A stretch of DNA of 24,215 nt, from NCBI GenBank assembly GCA_028701815.1, contig JAQVPY010000006.1, positions 1 to 24,215 on the forward strand. The letters run 5' to 3'. A model generated the notes under the pieces. It saw only the letters and a program-made list of their open reading frames with translations. It did no database searches and was not told the origin of the DNA. This DNA is from Bacteroidales bacterium. Its GTDB lineage: Bacteria > Bacteroidota > Bacteroidia > Bacteroidales > BM520. The position numbers were made by a program, and so were the translations under genes. Of this stretch, positions 6,994-14,901 are shown piece by piece. Positions within the stretch are counted from its first letter, which is position 1; every line of letters starts with the position of its first letter.

Positions 6994-9696
6994 TTATAAA
7001 TTACATGTTATGCCGACATCCACACTGATGCCGGGCTGATATTTTTCTACTATTATTGTTGTCCCCAACGGCTTAATCTCCTGACTGTATTTTAATCTGG
7101 TATTCAAGAGATTCCTTGCTTTACATTTGAGGCTCCATCTTTCGTTTAATTTAATGTTCCCCACAAAATCCAAAGTGTTGACGGCTTCCTGTATTATGTT
7201 GGAAAGGCCGTTGATTCCTACGGTGTGTATCCTCGGCCCCTGTAGATTGTAAAGGACGGTCAGACTTATGCTCTTTTGAGGTCGTATGTTAATGTCATAG
7301 CTGAGATCTATATTGGCGATATATGGCGATGCCCCCTGCAAGTATCTGTTGTCGTCAGTATAAACGCCATTTTCAGGTAGGATTACATTAGTATATATAT
7401 AGGATGCGTTGGCACCTATTCGTAAATTTTTTACTATTTCTACGCGTCCTTCCAATTCAACGCCGAAGGCGATTCCGTTATCGGCATTCAGAAATGTATT
7501 TATAGAAGACCCGCCGGAGATTTCCTGCACTCTTTCAATCGGAGTTACCAGCCATTTATAATAACATGCGGCTGATAACATGTCGTTTTTATTTTCGGAA
7601 AACCTTTCATAACGCAAGTCGACATTATAATTGTATCCGTTTTTCAGGTTCTCGTTTCCTCTTATTTCATCGGTGCCGTAAGATTCTTTATAAAGTAATG
7701 GCGCCATTTCTATAAATCCGGGGCGGGTGACAGTCTCGGAACCTGACAACTTGAGGCAGTTGGTTACATTAATATCATATTTTATGTTTATTGCCGGGAA
7801 AATATTGTGGGAGATAAGGCGTGACTCCTTTTCCATAGAAGCGTCATTATTATATATTACCCACTGGTTGCTGTATTCAAAGCGCAGGCCAACATCAAAA
7901 AGTAACCTTGAAGAGATTTTCCATTGAACATCACAAAAGCCTGCTCCTATTGCAGCACCTGCATAATAGGTGTATCTCGGTTGAGAGTCTTTTGCAACTG
8001 TTATCGTGCCGTCGGAAATATATTCTTGCCCGAGATATTCGTCGGCATTGAATATTTCATCATAGTCGTTAATTATTGTTTCAATATGTGACGTGTTGTA
8101 ATAAAATCTTGTCGAGGAATAATCGCGGTGCTTATATTTGCCTGTCGACCCGAAAGTGATGTTCAGGCAACCCTTGTTGTTGCAGTACTTGGCGACTATA
8201 TTACCTACGCCTTCATATTCGTTTAATTCGCCGAAATAGCGCATTGTCTCTTGTTGGTTGAGCGTGAAAACCTTAATCTCTCCGTTAGAATATCGATACA
8301 TTACCTGACGCCTGTCAGGCTCATCACTTCCTGTTGCTCCAAAAGAGCCGCTCCATAATAAAGACCATTTCTCCGATAATTTATGTTGTCCTTTAATCTG
8401 ATGGTTGTCGAGATGATATATGTGCATGATGCTGTTGCTCCCTATGAGATGAATGCCTTCAGAGTCGAAGCCCTCTCTTAACTTATAGTTGTCGATGGCG
8501 TTACGCGCATAAAAGAAAGTGTAACAGATGGAAGATCTGTTGCCATAAGAGTAAGAAAGGTTGACGAGTGAAGAGATATCTAATTCGGAAGAATAGCTGT
8601 CGGAAGTAAATTCCGCTAATTGAGTGCCCTGAACGGAATATGTCGACCGGTAGGCGCCTTCTACAATATTATGACTGTTGTTTATGCTGAATGCAGCTAA
8701 GATGCTGAGACCTTTGTCTGCTCCCAACTTATAGTCGCGTCCGATACTTACAGCCCCGCCGAAATCCGGTAGCAGTACCGCTTGTCGTCGGATGTTAAAA
8801 CCTGTCCCAAAGACATTACTCGTTTTAATTGTTGAGGCAAAGTCTTTACCCGATAAATTCTTTATCTCATCCGGAAGATTATTCGCTGTGAACAGTCCAT
8901 GCTTTTTGTCGCTTTGATAAAAAGGACGGAAAACGGAATTAGTATGCCCACCGGTATTTAACGATATTTGGAAAAACGGGTCTCCTATACTCTCTTTTGT
9001 TTCTATATCAATATGTGCTCCTGCATAGTCTGCAAGAGAGCCGACTTCATAAACCTTTTTTACGATAATATTTTTAATCGTTGAAGACTGAAATAAATCC
9101 AAGGGGATTAATTTATTGTCGGGATTGGAAGAAGCAATAGGGAGTCCGTTTAATGTTGTTATGCTGTAACGATCGCCGAGACCTCTTACTATTACCTGTC
9201 CTGCTTCTGCAGTAGTGATCCCGGGTAATTTTTTAATCCCTTCGGACACATTGGAGACACCCTTTCTGCTCATTTCTTTTGCGCCGATGTTTTCAACAGC
9301 TACTGAAGAAGAATGCCGCTCTTTCATCAAAATTATTTCGCTTTCGCGATTGCCCTTTGCGTTAATGACGACTTCTTCAAGGATCTCGTCTGTACTCTCC
9401 ATCTCAAAGTTGATAATTACCTCATTATCATATATAGTGATAATGTCGGATATTAAGGGCTTGTATGAAACAGACCTGACCTCAAGACAATATCTCCCGT
9501 TACTTAGATTATTGATTTCAAAATATCCATCTATGTTTGTTGTTGTGCCCTGCGTTGTTCCGGTGATTTGTACGGTAGCCCCGATTAAAGTTTCGTGGGA
9601 TGTTTTGTCAGCCACCGTGCCTTTTATCGTGCCCGTAAAAGCAGAAATGTTTAAATAAAATAGAAAAAACAGACAAACAGTAATATTTTTCATCAT
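6994..9696 (-). CDS. TonB-dependent outer-membrane receptor
   Basis: Outer-membrane active transporter of 900 residues, energised by TonB-ExbBD. The order is: signal peptide (about 1-19), a carboxypeptidase-regulatory-like domain (about 21-105, with GTIKGTVAD, IGATVQI and NIDGYFEI), a TonB-box-like stretch (DEILEEVVI, 103-111), a plug domain (about 125-235, with LPGIT, VIVRGLGDRYS and TLNGLPI) and a 22-strand-type barrel to the end. It is not a SusC: there is no SusD gene, the length is shorter than usual SusC, and the RGLGDRYS plug belongs to another receptor group. The start has two ATG codons in a row (9694-9696 and 9691-9693). The C-terminal residue is Leu rather than the common Phe. Substrate is not evident; the linked lipoprotein and the upstream direct repeat are the only clues. 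Confidence 0.93.
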   Translation of the reverse strand: MMKNITVCLFFLFYLNISAFTGTIKGTVADKTSHETLIGATVQITGTTQGTTTNIDGYFEINNLSNGRYCLEVRSVSYKPLISDIITIYDNEVIINFEMESTDEILEEVVINAKGNRESEIILMKERHSSSVAVENIGAKEMSRKGVSNVSEGIKKLPGITTAEAGQVIVRGLGDRYSITTLNGLPIASSNPDNKLIPLDLFQSSTIKNIIVKKVYEVGSLADYAGAHIDIETKESIGDPFFQISLNTGGHTNSVFRPFYQSDKKHGLFTANNLPDEIKNLSGKDFASTIKTSNVFGTGFNIRRQAVLLPDFGGAVSIGRDYKLGADKGLSILAAFSINNSHNIVEGAYRSTYSVQGTQLAEFTSDSYSSELDISSLVNLSYSYGNRSSICYTFFYARNAIDNYKLREGFDSEGIHLIGSNSIMHIYHLDNHQIKGQHKLSEKWSLLWSGSFGATGSDEPDRRQVMYRYSNGEIKVFTLNQQETMRYFGELNEYEGVGNIVAKYCNNKGCLNITFGSTGKYKHRDYSSTRFYYNTSHIETIINDYDEIFNADEYLGQEYISDGTITVAKDSQPRYTYYAGAAIGAGFCDVQWKISSRLLFDVGLRFEYSNQWVIYNNDASMEKESRLISHNIFPAINIKYDINVTNCLKLSGSETVTRPGFIEMAPLLYKESYGTDEIRGNENLKNGYNYNVDLRYERFSENKNDMLSAACYYKWLVTPIERVQEISGGSSINTFLNADNGIAFGVELEGRVEIVKNLRIGANASYIYTNVILPENGVYTDDNRYLQGASPYIANIDLSYDINIRPQKSISLTVLYNLQGPRIHTVGINGLSNIIQEAVNTLDFVGNIKLNERWSLKCKARNLLNTRLKYSQEIKPLGTTIIVEKYQPGISVDVGITCNL

Positions 9697-9716
9697 ATCA
9701 GATTATTTTGATGACA

Positions 9717-9750
9717 CAAAATAACGTCAATGATGTTAAAATGCAGTTAA
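9717..9750 (-). promoter_or_regulatory. Receptor promoter region with TTAAC direct repeat (Pho-box-like)
   Basis: Read on the minus strand, TTAACT and TTAACA are separated by five bases (plus-strand 9745-9750 and 9734-9739), an 11-base period. This is the arrangement of the Bacillus PhoP box. A partial -7 element, TTATTTTG, lies at 9724-9717, so the repeat occupies the -33 region where an activator would sit. Transcription would start near 9710, a short way from the receptor start at 9696. The Pho assignment is inference. Confidence 0.35.
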
Positions 9751-9768
9751 GAGTATTTGATGATTCTG

Positions 9769-10461
9769 TTAAGCATCTGTTACGTTTTTCTCATTTTCTT
9801 CTTCGTTTGTCATCTCCCTGTCGCTGTTTTCTTCTCCCTCCTCTTCTTCATCTTCGTCCCATTCCCAGACAATTCTTTGGGGACCACTGTCTTTATAAAT
9901 GATGGCTAAGATGATTCCGACGATGGCGCCGGAGAGATGAGATTCCCGGCTGATATTTCTTTCGGGATAGAAGTCGGGAAAGAAGCCCCAGATAAAGCTG
10001 CCATATAAAAGGATAACAACTAAGGAGTAGGCTGTAAGGTCGCGTCTGCGTCTTAACAGGGCGCTTACGAGATGAAAAAGTATCAGCGCATACACAAGTC
10101 CGCTCGCGCCGATATGAACCGACTGTCCGCGTCCCATCAGCCAGGTAAGAATGCCGGTAAGCAGGTATGAGGAGATGAAGACTTTCATGGAACAGTCTCT
10201 GTAAAAGTAAAACAGTCCTGTCATAAGGACAAACAGTGGAACGCAGTTGCCCACGAGGTGCTTCAAGTCGGAATGTAACAGCGGGGCTGTAATTATACCT
10301 AAAAGCCCTTCAACTTTTAATGGTTTGATCCCGAATTCGGCAAAGGAAATACCAAACAGTATCTCCGAAGCCTTTATGATACATATTACAGCTATAAAAA
10401 ACGCGGGGAATATCATGGCGTTTAGCAGCTTTTTAAGTTCGGGTTTCGTCGTCGTATTCAT
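9769..10461 (-). CDS. Rhomboid family intramembrane serine protease
   Basis: Membrane protein of 230 residues counted from the ATG at 10461. An in-frame TTG at 10473 is rejected because the predicted transcription start lies about there. Six hydrophobic segments are visible. The catalytic serine is in HIGASGLVYAL (S120) and the partner histidine in ESHLSGAIVG (H175). The HSDLKHLVGN stretch supplies the conserved His and Asn of the second helix. This is the rhomboid dyad, so the protein should cleave other membrane proteins within the bilayer. An unusual very acidic tail of about 35 residues follows the last helix (DEDEEEEGEEN and more), probably cytoplasmic. The gene is upstream of the receptor on the same strand but 72 bases away, with separate promoter signals for each. 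Substrate unknown. Confidence 0.93.
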   Translation of the reverse strand: MNTTTKPELKKLLNAMIFPAFFIAVICIIKASEILFGISFAEFGIKPLKVEGLLGIITAPLLHSDLKHLVGNCVPLFVLMTGLFYFYRDCSMKVFISSYLLTGILTWLMGRGQSVHIGASGLVYALILFHLVSALLRRRRDLTAYSLVVILLYGSFIWGFFPDFYPERNISRESHLSGAIVGIILAIIYKDSGPQRIVWEWDEDEEEEGEENSDREMTNEEENEKNVTDA

Positions 10462-10477
10462 TTTTGAAAGCAATAAG

Positions 10478-10511
10478 CGAAAATAAATCTTTTTTTTATC
10501 TTATTTGCAAA
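10478..10511 (-). promoter_or_regulatory. Predicted promoter of the rhomboid gene
   Basis: On the minus strand TTTG (10511-10508) is followed after 22 bases by TATTTTCG (10485-10478), one mismatch from TAnnTTTG. Transcription would begin near 10472, leaving a leader of roughly ten bases before the ATG at 10461. This supports that ATG over the upstream TTG. Confidence 0.5.
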
Positions 10512-10566
10512 ATGAGTTGAAAAGATATAAATTTGCGAAATTTTTATGCGGGACAGCAATATTCAG

Positions 10567-10618
10567 GCACAAAAATTGATAGTTAATAATATTTGTGCAA
10601 AAATATTGAAAGTTAATA
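10567..10618 (+). repeat. Tandem and inverted repeats upstream of the DUF1573 gene
   Basis: TTGATAGTTAATA (10576-10588) recurs with one mismatch as TTGAAAGTTAATA (10606-10618), exactly 30 bases on. In addition GCACAAAAAT (10567-10576) and ATATTTGTGC (10589-10598) form an inverted repeat with one mismatch around a 12-base loop. They lie just ahead of the DUF1573 start and may be operators or a leader hairpin. The A+T-rich setting raises the chance of accidental matches. Confidence 0.4.
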
Positions 10619-10634
10619 TTAAAAATAATTTATT

Positions 10635-11099
10635 ATGAAAAAGATTTTTTTGTTTATTACGGCTCTTGTTGCTGTTACTGTGATGGCAAATGCTCAAGAA
10701 GCTGATTCCAAAGTGAAAGATTCTCATGCTCCTTATATGGAATTTGACAAAACGGTTCACGATTATGGTAAGATTATGGAAAATGGCGATGGCACGTGTT
10801 CGTTTACACTAACCAATACAGGTAAAGAGCCATTGATACTTACTGATGCCAAGTCGACCTGTGGCTGTACGGTTCCCGAATGGTCAAAAGCCCCGATATT
10901 ACCGGGACAGACTTCGGAGATCACTGTAAAGTATTCCACAAAAAGAATAGGTCAGATCAACAAGACGATAACCATTACTTCTAATGCTTCCAACAGCCCT
11001 CTCGTGCTCAGAATCAAAGGCGAAGTGCTTCAGTCTAAAGACGAAATGCTGCAGAAGAATGTTGATCCCGCATCAACTCCAACAAATGACAAACAATAA
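10635..11099 (+). CDS. DUF1573 periplasmic protein
   Basis: Exported protein of 154 residues with a clear signal peptide (MKKIFLFITALVAVTVMANA, cleavage near residue 20). The remainder is one Ig-like DUF1573 domain. The stretch FDKTVHDYGKI and the NTGKEPLILTDAKSTCGCTVP segment, with C76 and C78, are the family hallmark, followed by ILPGQTSEITVKY. DUF1573 proteins are common in Bacteroidota envelopes; their function is not established. The Cys-Gly-Cys pair may form a disulfide or bind metal. A short polar tail after residue 134 has no evident role. The gene is 15 bases ahead of the aminotransferase, so the two are probably in one transcript, though no functional link is evident. Confidence 0.9.
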   Translation: MKKIFLFITALVAVTVMANAQEADSKVKDSHAPYMEFDKTVHDYGKIMENGDGTCSFTLTNTGKEPLILTDAKSTCGCTVPEWSKAPILPGQTSEITVKYSTKRIGQINKTITITSNASNSPLVLRIKGEVLQSKDEMLQKNVDPASTPTNDKQ

Positions 11100-11114
11100 T
11101 TATTATTTTTTTAA

Positions 11115-12314
11115 ATGCCAAAAATTTCATCTAAAGGGGAAGTAATGCCTTCCTCGCCGATAAGAAAGCTTGTTCCTTTTGCGGAAGCAGCTAAAAAAAG
11201 AGGTGTAAAAGTTTATCACCTTAATATCGGTCAGCCTGATATTCCTACACCTGAAGTAATGATAAACGCCCTTAAGAATTATGACGAAAAGGTTATTGCT
11301 TATAGTCATTCCGCCGGATACGAGTCGTTTAGGAAGGTGATAGTAGATTATTATAAAGGTCTTGACATCAATATTACCGTCGATGATATCATAGTAACGG
11401 AAGGAGCTTCCGAAGCTATTATGTTTGCGATGAATGCCTGTATGGATCCGGGCGATGAAATCATCATACCCGAACCTTTTTATGCTAACTATAACGGCTT
11501 TGCAATTACAACAGGTGTGAAAGTGGTGCCTATCGTCTCCCATATTGAAGACGGCTTTGCTTTGCCGCCGATTTCTGAATTTGAAAAGGTTATCACACCG
11601 CGTACTAAAGCTATCATGATATGCAATCCGAATAACCCGACAGGTTATCTGTATTCAGAAGAAGAACTCGAGACACTTCGTCAGATAGCACTTAAATACG
11701 ACCTCTTTATCTTCGCTGATGAGGTCTATAGAGAATTCTGCTATGACGGCGCAAAACACTTCTCTGTGATGCATTTGAAAGGACTCGAAAATAACGTTGT
11801 CCTCTTCGATAGCGTTTCCAAACGATATTCTGCTTGTGGCTTCCGTGTGGGATGTCTTATCTCCAAAAATAAAGATGTTATCAAAACCGCTATGAAATTC
11901 GCTCAGGCTCGTCTGAGCCCTCCGACTTTCGGTCAGGTGGCCTCCGAAGCAAGTCAGTACGTGCCAAAAGAATATTTCATTGATGTTATTAAAGAATATG
12001 ATGCCCGTAGAACAGTCATCTATGAGGAAATTAACAAAATGAAAGGCGCCCTTTGCCCTAAACCGCGCGGTGCTTTCTATATTGTGGCTAAACTTCCTGT
12101 CGACGACTCGGATGTGTTTGCTAAATGGTTGCTCGAAGATTTCAATTATAACGGTGAAACCGTTATGGTGGCCCCGGCAACCGGATTTTATTCTACTAAA
12201 GGCTCAGGTAAAAACGAGGTTAGAATCAGCTATGTTCTTAATGTGGACGACCTTAAAAAAGCAATGATTTGCTTGCGCGAAGCATTGAAGGTATACCCGG
12301 GTAGAACAATCTAA
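11115..12314 (+). CDS. PLP-dependent class I/II aminotransferase (AspB-like)
   Basis: Cytoplasmic enzyme of 399 residues, fold-type I, moving an amino group between an amino acid and a 2-oxo acid; aspartate-type or broad specificity is the usual annotation for this subgroup. The whole catalytic set is visible: NIGQPD near 37-42, NPNNPTG (171-177, with N174 near the PLP ring), DEVY (202-205), SVSKRYSACGFRVG with Schiff-base lysine K236, and the carboxylate-binding arginine R370 in EVRISYV. The chain opens with SPIRKLVPFAEAAKKRG, typical of the AspC/AspB class. No biosynthetic neighbour narrows the substrate. The gene is followed by 18 bases and then the NamZ-like gene, whose first codons contain a terminator-like hairpin that could end this transcript. 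Confidence 0.93.
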   Translation: MPKISSKGEVMPSSPIRKLVPFAEAAKKRGVKVYHLNIGQPDIPTPEVMINALKNYDEKVIAYSHSAGYESFRKVIVDYYKGLDINITVDDIIVTEGASEAIMFAMNACMDPGDEIIIPEPFYANYNGFAITTGVKVVPIVSHIEDGFALPPISEFEKVITPRTKAIMICNPNNPTGYLYSEEELETLRQIALKYDLFIFADEVYREFCYDGAKHFSVMHLKGLENNVVLFDSVSKRYSACGFRVGCLISKNKDVIKTAMKFAQARLSPPTFGQVASEASQYVPKEYFIDVIKEYDARRTVIYEEINKMKGALCPKPRGAFYIVAKLPVDDSDVFAKWLLEDFNYNGETVMVAPATGFYSTKGSGKNEVRISYVLNVDDLKKAMICLREALKVYPGRTI

Positions 12315-12332
12315 CCCTCATTATACGCTGTC

Positions 12333-13538
12333 ATGAATGCCGAACACAAATACGGAAGTGCCGCGCGCACACTGTTGTGTTCGGCATTTGTATTTTTTAT
12401 CCTCGCCATGGGTACCTCCTGCTGCCAAAACACGGAGATGTCCATTCTCACCGGCGCACAACAGACGGAAAGATATTTTGACGCCTGCCGAAATAAAAAT
12501 GTCGCCGTCGTAGCTAACGCGACATCAATTATCGACGACAGCTCCCTCGTAGACTCTTTGATGTCTGCCGGCATCAACCTGAAACGTATATTCTGCCCGG
12601 AACATGGTTTCCGCGGTGAGGCCTCCGCAGGCGCTGTCATCGCCGATGGCAGGGATGTTAAGACCGGTATTGAAATCATCTCCCTCTACGGAAACAATAA
12701 AAAACCCGGCCGAAAGTATCTCGAAGATGTCGACCTGCTGCTTTTCGATTTGCAGGACGTGGGCGTCAGATTTTATACCTATATATCTACACTGACACTT
12801 GTAATGGAAGCCTGCGCCGAAGCAGACGTGAAGATGATAGTCCTCGACAGACCTAATCCCAACGCCTGTTATGTCGACGGCCCCGTGCTGGAACCGGGTT
12901 TCGAGTCGTTCGTCGGAATGCACCATGTGCCCGTTGTATATGGGATGACTATCGGAGAATATGCCCTTATGGTTAACGGCGAAGGCTGGATTAATCCAAA
13001 ATTCGGGAAAGAAGAAGACCTTACTGTGGTGACACTGAAAAATTATTCCCATGACTCCGAATATGACCTCCCCGTAAACCCATCGCCTAATCTGCAAAAT
13101 ATGAACGCTATCTACCTGTATCCTTCGCTGTGCTTCTTCGAAGGCACTTGCGTTTCGGTGGGAAGAGGTACCGATAGCCCGTTTGAACTGTATGGACATC
13201 CCGACCTTAAACATGGAGATGTTACCTTTATCCCGCATAAGATACCCGGCGTCGCCGACAACCCTAAACTCGAAGGCGTGGAATGTCGCGGCGTGAGCCT
13301 CGCAGGTCGTGGCTTTAATATGAGGTATAAACTCGATTTGTCAATGCTCGTTCAATGTTATAACGAACTGAAAGATGATGATTCCTTCTTCATCCCTTTC
13401 TTCGATAAATTGGCGGGGACGGATAAATTGCGCAAAAGCATCGTGGCAGGGGAGACAGCTGACGCTATCCGCCAGAGCTGGCAGAAAGATGTGGAAAACT
13501 TTAAACTGATACGTGAAAAGTATCTTTTATATAATTAA
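12333..13538 (+). CDS. DUF1343 lipoprotein, NamZ-like exo-beta-N-acetylmuramidase
   Basis: Predicted envelope lipoprotein of 401 residues in the DUF1343 family, whose characterised members (NamZ, GH171) remove N-acetylmuramic acid from the non-reducing end of peptidoglycan fragments. The N-terminus reads as a lipoprotein signal: K6 and R12, a hydrophobic core CSAFVFFILAM, then GTSC with C30. Family motifs are plain: FCPEHGFRG (88-94, with the Glu I take to be catalytic), LLFDLQDVGVRFYTYIST, IVLDRPNP, and VSVGRGTDSPFELYGHP. The likely role is cell-wall recycling. The odd point is the start: the ATG touches a 14-base-pair hairpin whose arms and U-tract encode the signal peptide. Starting later at TTG 12375 or ATG 12408 would lose the positive charges or the whole signal, so the ATG at 12333 is kept. 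Confidence 0.88.
   Translation: MNAEHKYGSAARTLLCSAFVFFILAMGTSCCQNTEMSILTGAQQTERYFDACRNKNVAVVANATSIIDDSSLVDSLMSAGINLKRIFCPEHGFRGEASAGAVIADGRDVKTGIEIISLYGNNKKPGRKYLEDVDLLLFDLQDVGVRFYTYISTLTLVMEACAEADVKMIVLDRPNPNACYVDGPVLEPGFESFVGMHHVPVVYGMTIGEYALMVNGEGWINPKFGKEEDLTVVTLKNYSHDSEYDLPVNPSPNLQNMNAIYLYPSLCFFEGTCVSVGRGTDSPFELYGHPDLKHGDVTFIPHKIPGVADNPKLEGVECRGVSLAGRGFNMRYKLDLSMLVQCYNELKDDDSFFIPFFDKLAGTDKLRKSIVAGETADAIRQSWQKDVENFKLIREKYLLYN
12336..12398 (+). terminator. Terminator-like hairpin inside the signal-peptide codons of the NamZ-like gene
   Basis: AATGCCGAACACAA (12336-12349) pairs perfectly with TTGTGTTCGGCATT (12375-12388). A nested stem GTGC/GCAC (12358-12361 with 12367-12370) closes the 25-base loop, and a U-rich run (12387-12398) follows. 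This is the form of an intrinsic terminator, 21 bases after the aminotransferase stop codon. It overlaps the next gene, whose ATG ends at 12335. It may end upstream transcription, act as a translation-dependent attenuator, or hide the start site. Confidence 0.7.
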
Positions 13539-13544
13539 CAGGCT

Positions 13545-14765
13545 ATGAAACCGTCACTTTTTATCGCAAAACATATCCTGAAAACAAAAAAATCGGACTA
13601 TTCGGGCAACGTGGTTAGAATAACCGTGGGAACCATAGCCCTCGGCGTGGTAGTTATGTTGCTCTCTGTGTTTATTATTACCGGATTTAAACATCAAATT
13701 GAGAATAAAGTCTCCGGATTCGTCGGCAATATCGTGCTGAAAGGCTTCGACACTAACGAGTCTTACGAGACTTCGCCGATTTTCTTGTCGGATACCCTTG
13801 TACAAGGTATTAGAGATCTTCCGGCTGTAAAAGCCGTTAACCAGTATGCTGTAAAAGCGACACTCCTCAAAACGAAAGAGAATATGGAGGGCGCCATATT
13901 TAAAGGCGTCGGTTCTGATTTCGCCTGCGATTGCTTCTTCGGCGAAGTCGTCGACGGTAAAATGCCCCGCTTTAATGATAGCATAATTAATGACTCCGTT
14001 GCCGTCTCGAAAATTATCGCCGATAAATTGAACCTCGGCGTGGGCGACAGACTCGACGGATACTTTCTCAGAGGAGAAACGCCAAGAGTGAGAAAGTTCT
14101 TCGTCTCCGCAATATACGAGTCCGGCTTCGGCGATTATGATAAACTGTATGTGTTTACCGATATCAATATCATCCGCCAACTTAACGGATGGGAAGATAA
14201 TTACGTAAATGGCTACGAGGTATTCCTCCATAATCTTAATGATATGGAAAAAACCGTCCGTACAATATCTCCACAGATGCCATATTATTGTAATGTGCTG
14301 ACAATGTATGAGATAAACCCTCAAGTGTTCGACTGGCTCAAATTACAAGATGTTAACGTGGCTGTGCTGCTCGTGATCATGGGCATCGTATGCGCGATGA
14401 CTATTATCTCTGTTCTTATGGTTATCATCATCGAACGCACGTCTATGATAGGCGTTCTTAAAGCTATGGGACTGAATAACAGCGGACTGAGAAAGGTGTT
14501 TATCGCTAAAACATCATATATTGTATTTTGTGGAATACTTATAGGCGATATTTTGGCTCTCGCATTGTCAATGATCCAAATCAGATGGCGTGTATTTAAG
14601 TTGCCACAAGAGGCTTATTATATGAGTTTCGTCCCAGTGGAAGTAAATCCCGCTCTGTTTTTAGCCGTAGACGTCGGCGTCTATGTTATTTGCCTTCTTA
14701 TTATGCTCGGAATAACCGGTATCATATCTAAGATTTCACCTATCGCAGCTATCAGATATGAGTAA
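13545..14765 (+). CDS. ABC transporter permease, LolC/LolE-like (FtsX/MacB fold)
   Basis: Inner-membrane permease of 406 residues with the LolCE/MacB topology: one transmembrane helix near the N-terminus (24-46), a periplasmic domain of about 220 residues, then three helices (about 271-297, 318-342 and 369-395). The N-terminal SLFIAKHILKTKKSDYSGNVVRI-type sequence and IERTSMIGVLKAMG in the first cytoplasmic loop are characteristic of LolC/E, which pull lipoproteins from the inner membrane with the LolD ATPase. No ATPase gene is adjacent, so the partner must be encoded elsewhere. In Bacteroidota one LolCE-type permease often works without a second subunit type. It starts seven bases after the stop of the NamZ-like lipoprotein, giving a shared envelope theme. 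Lipoprotein release is the best guess; other cargo cannot be excluded. Confidence 0.85.
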   Translation: MKPSLFIAKHILKTKKSDYSGNVVRITVGTIALGVVVMLLSVFIITGFKHQIENKVSGFVGNIVLKGFDTNESYETSPIFLSDTLVQGIRDLPAVKAVNQYAVKATLLKTKENMEGAIFKGVGSDFACDCFFGEVVDGKMPRFNDSIINDSVAVSKIIADKLNLGVGDRLDGYFLRGETPRVRKFFVSAIYESGFGDYDKLYVFTDINIIRQLNGWEDNYVNGYEVFLHNLNDMEKTVRTISPQMPYYCNVLTMYEINPQVFDWLKLQDVNVAVLLVIMGIVCAMTIISVLMVIIIERTSMIGVLKAMGLNNSGLRKVFIAKTSYIVFCGILIGDILALALSMIQIRWRVFKLPQEAYYMSFVPVEVNPALFLAVDVGVYVICLLIMLGITGIISKISPIAAIRYE

Positions 14766-14798
14766 TTGTTAAAAAAAATAAAAAAAATGATAAAAAAA

Positions 14799-14829
14799 GT
14801 TGTTATTACAATTATTAGTGTTATTTTTG
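14799..14829 (+). promoter_or_regulatory. Predicted promoter of the sigma-factor gene
   Basis: GTTG (14799-14802) and TATTTTTG (14822-14829, a perfect TAnnTTTG) are 19 bases apart, the preferred Bacteroidota spacing. Transcription would start near 14836 and leave a leader of about 70 bases. The word ACAATTA lies between the two elements at 14808-14814, and its complement TAATTGT lies at 14763-14769 and 14892-14898. Confidence 0.55.
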
Positions 14830-14876
14830 CTGCGATAAAGAATGTGAAACTAATTTTCTTAGCCTATCGAAAGATG

Positions 14877-14901
14877 TTTACAATTTAATTTTAATTGTAA
14901 A
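14877..14901 (+). repeat. Nine-base perfect inverted repeat in the sigma-factor leader
   Basis: TTTACAATT (14877-14885) and AATTGTAAA (14893-14901) are perfect complements separated by seven bases, ending six bases before the ATG at 14908. As DNA it could be an operator; as RNA, a weak A-U hairpin next to the start codon. Low G+C makes the RNA form only moderately stable. Confidence 0.45.

Noticed and set aside
5755..9696. SusC/SusD polysaccharide utilisation pair
   Set aside because: The lipoprotein has no SusD helical or TPR character and the receptor plug motif differs from SusC; no glycoside hydrolase is adjacent.
11094..11114. AATAATTATT palindrome with T-run after the DUF1573 gene as a terminator
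   Set aside because: A pure A/T stem of at most five pairs is too weak, and the aminotransferase starts within a few bases.
12333..12390. Invertible DNA switch at the inverted repeat in the NamZ-like gene
   Set aside because: The segment between the arms is only 25 bases, with no promoter and no nearby recombinase gene; a hairpin explains it better.
12525..13238. Long antisense frame of 237 codons across the NamZ-like gene
   Set aside because: It is a mirror of the sense codon usage, has no recognisable domain, and the sense strand encodes a clear DUF1343 protein.
13554..14324. Long antisense frame of 256 codons across the ABC permease gene
   Set aside because: Same reason: sense-strand motifs and topology are convincing, and the antisense product shows no family features.
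14787..14888. Small frame of 33 codons with a Lys-rich start and a hydrophobic middle, upstream of the sigma gene
   Set aside because: The predicted promoter of the sigma gene (-7 at 14822-14829) lies inside it, so the transcript would begin after its start codon. The region is A+T-rich and such frames arise by chance.
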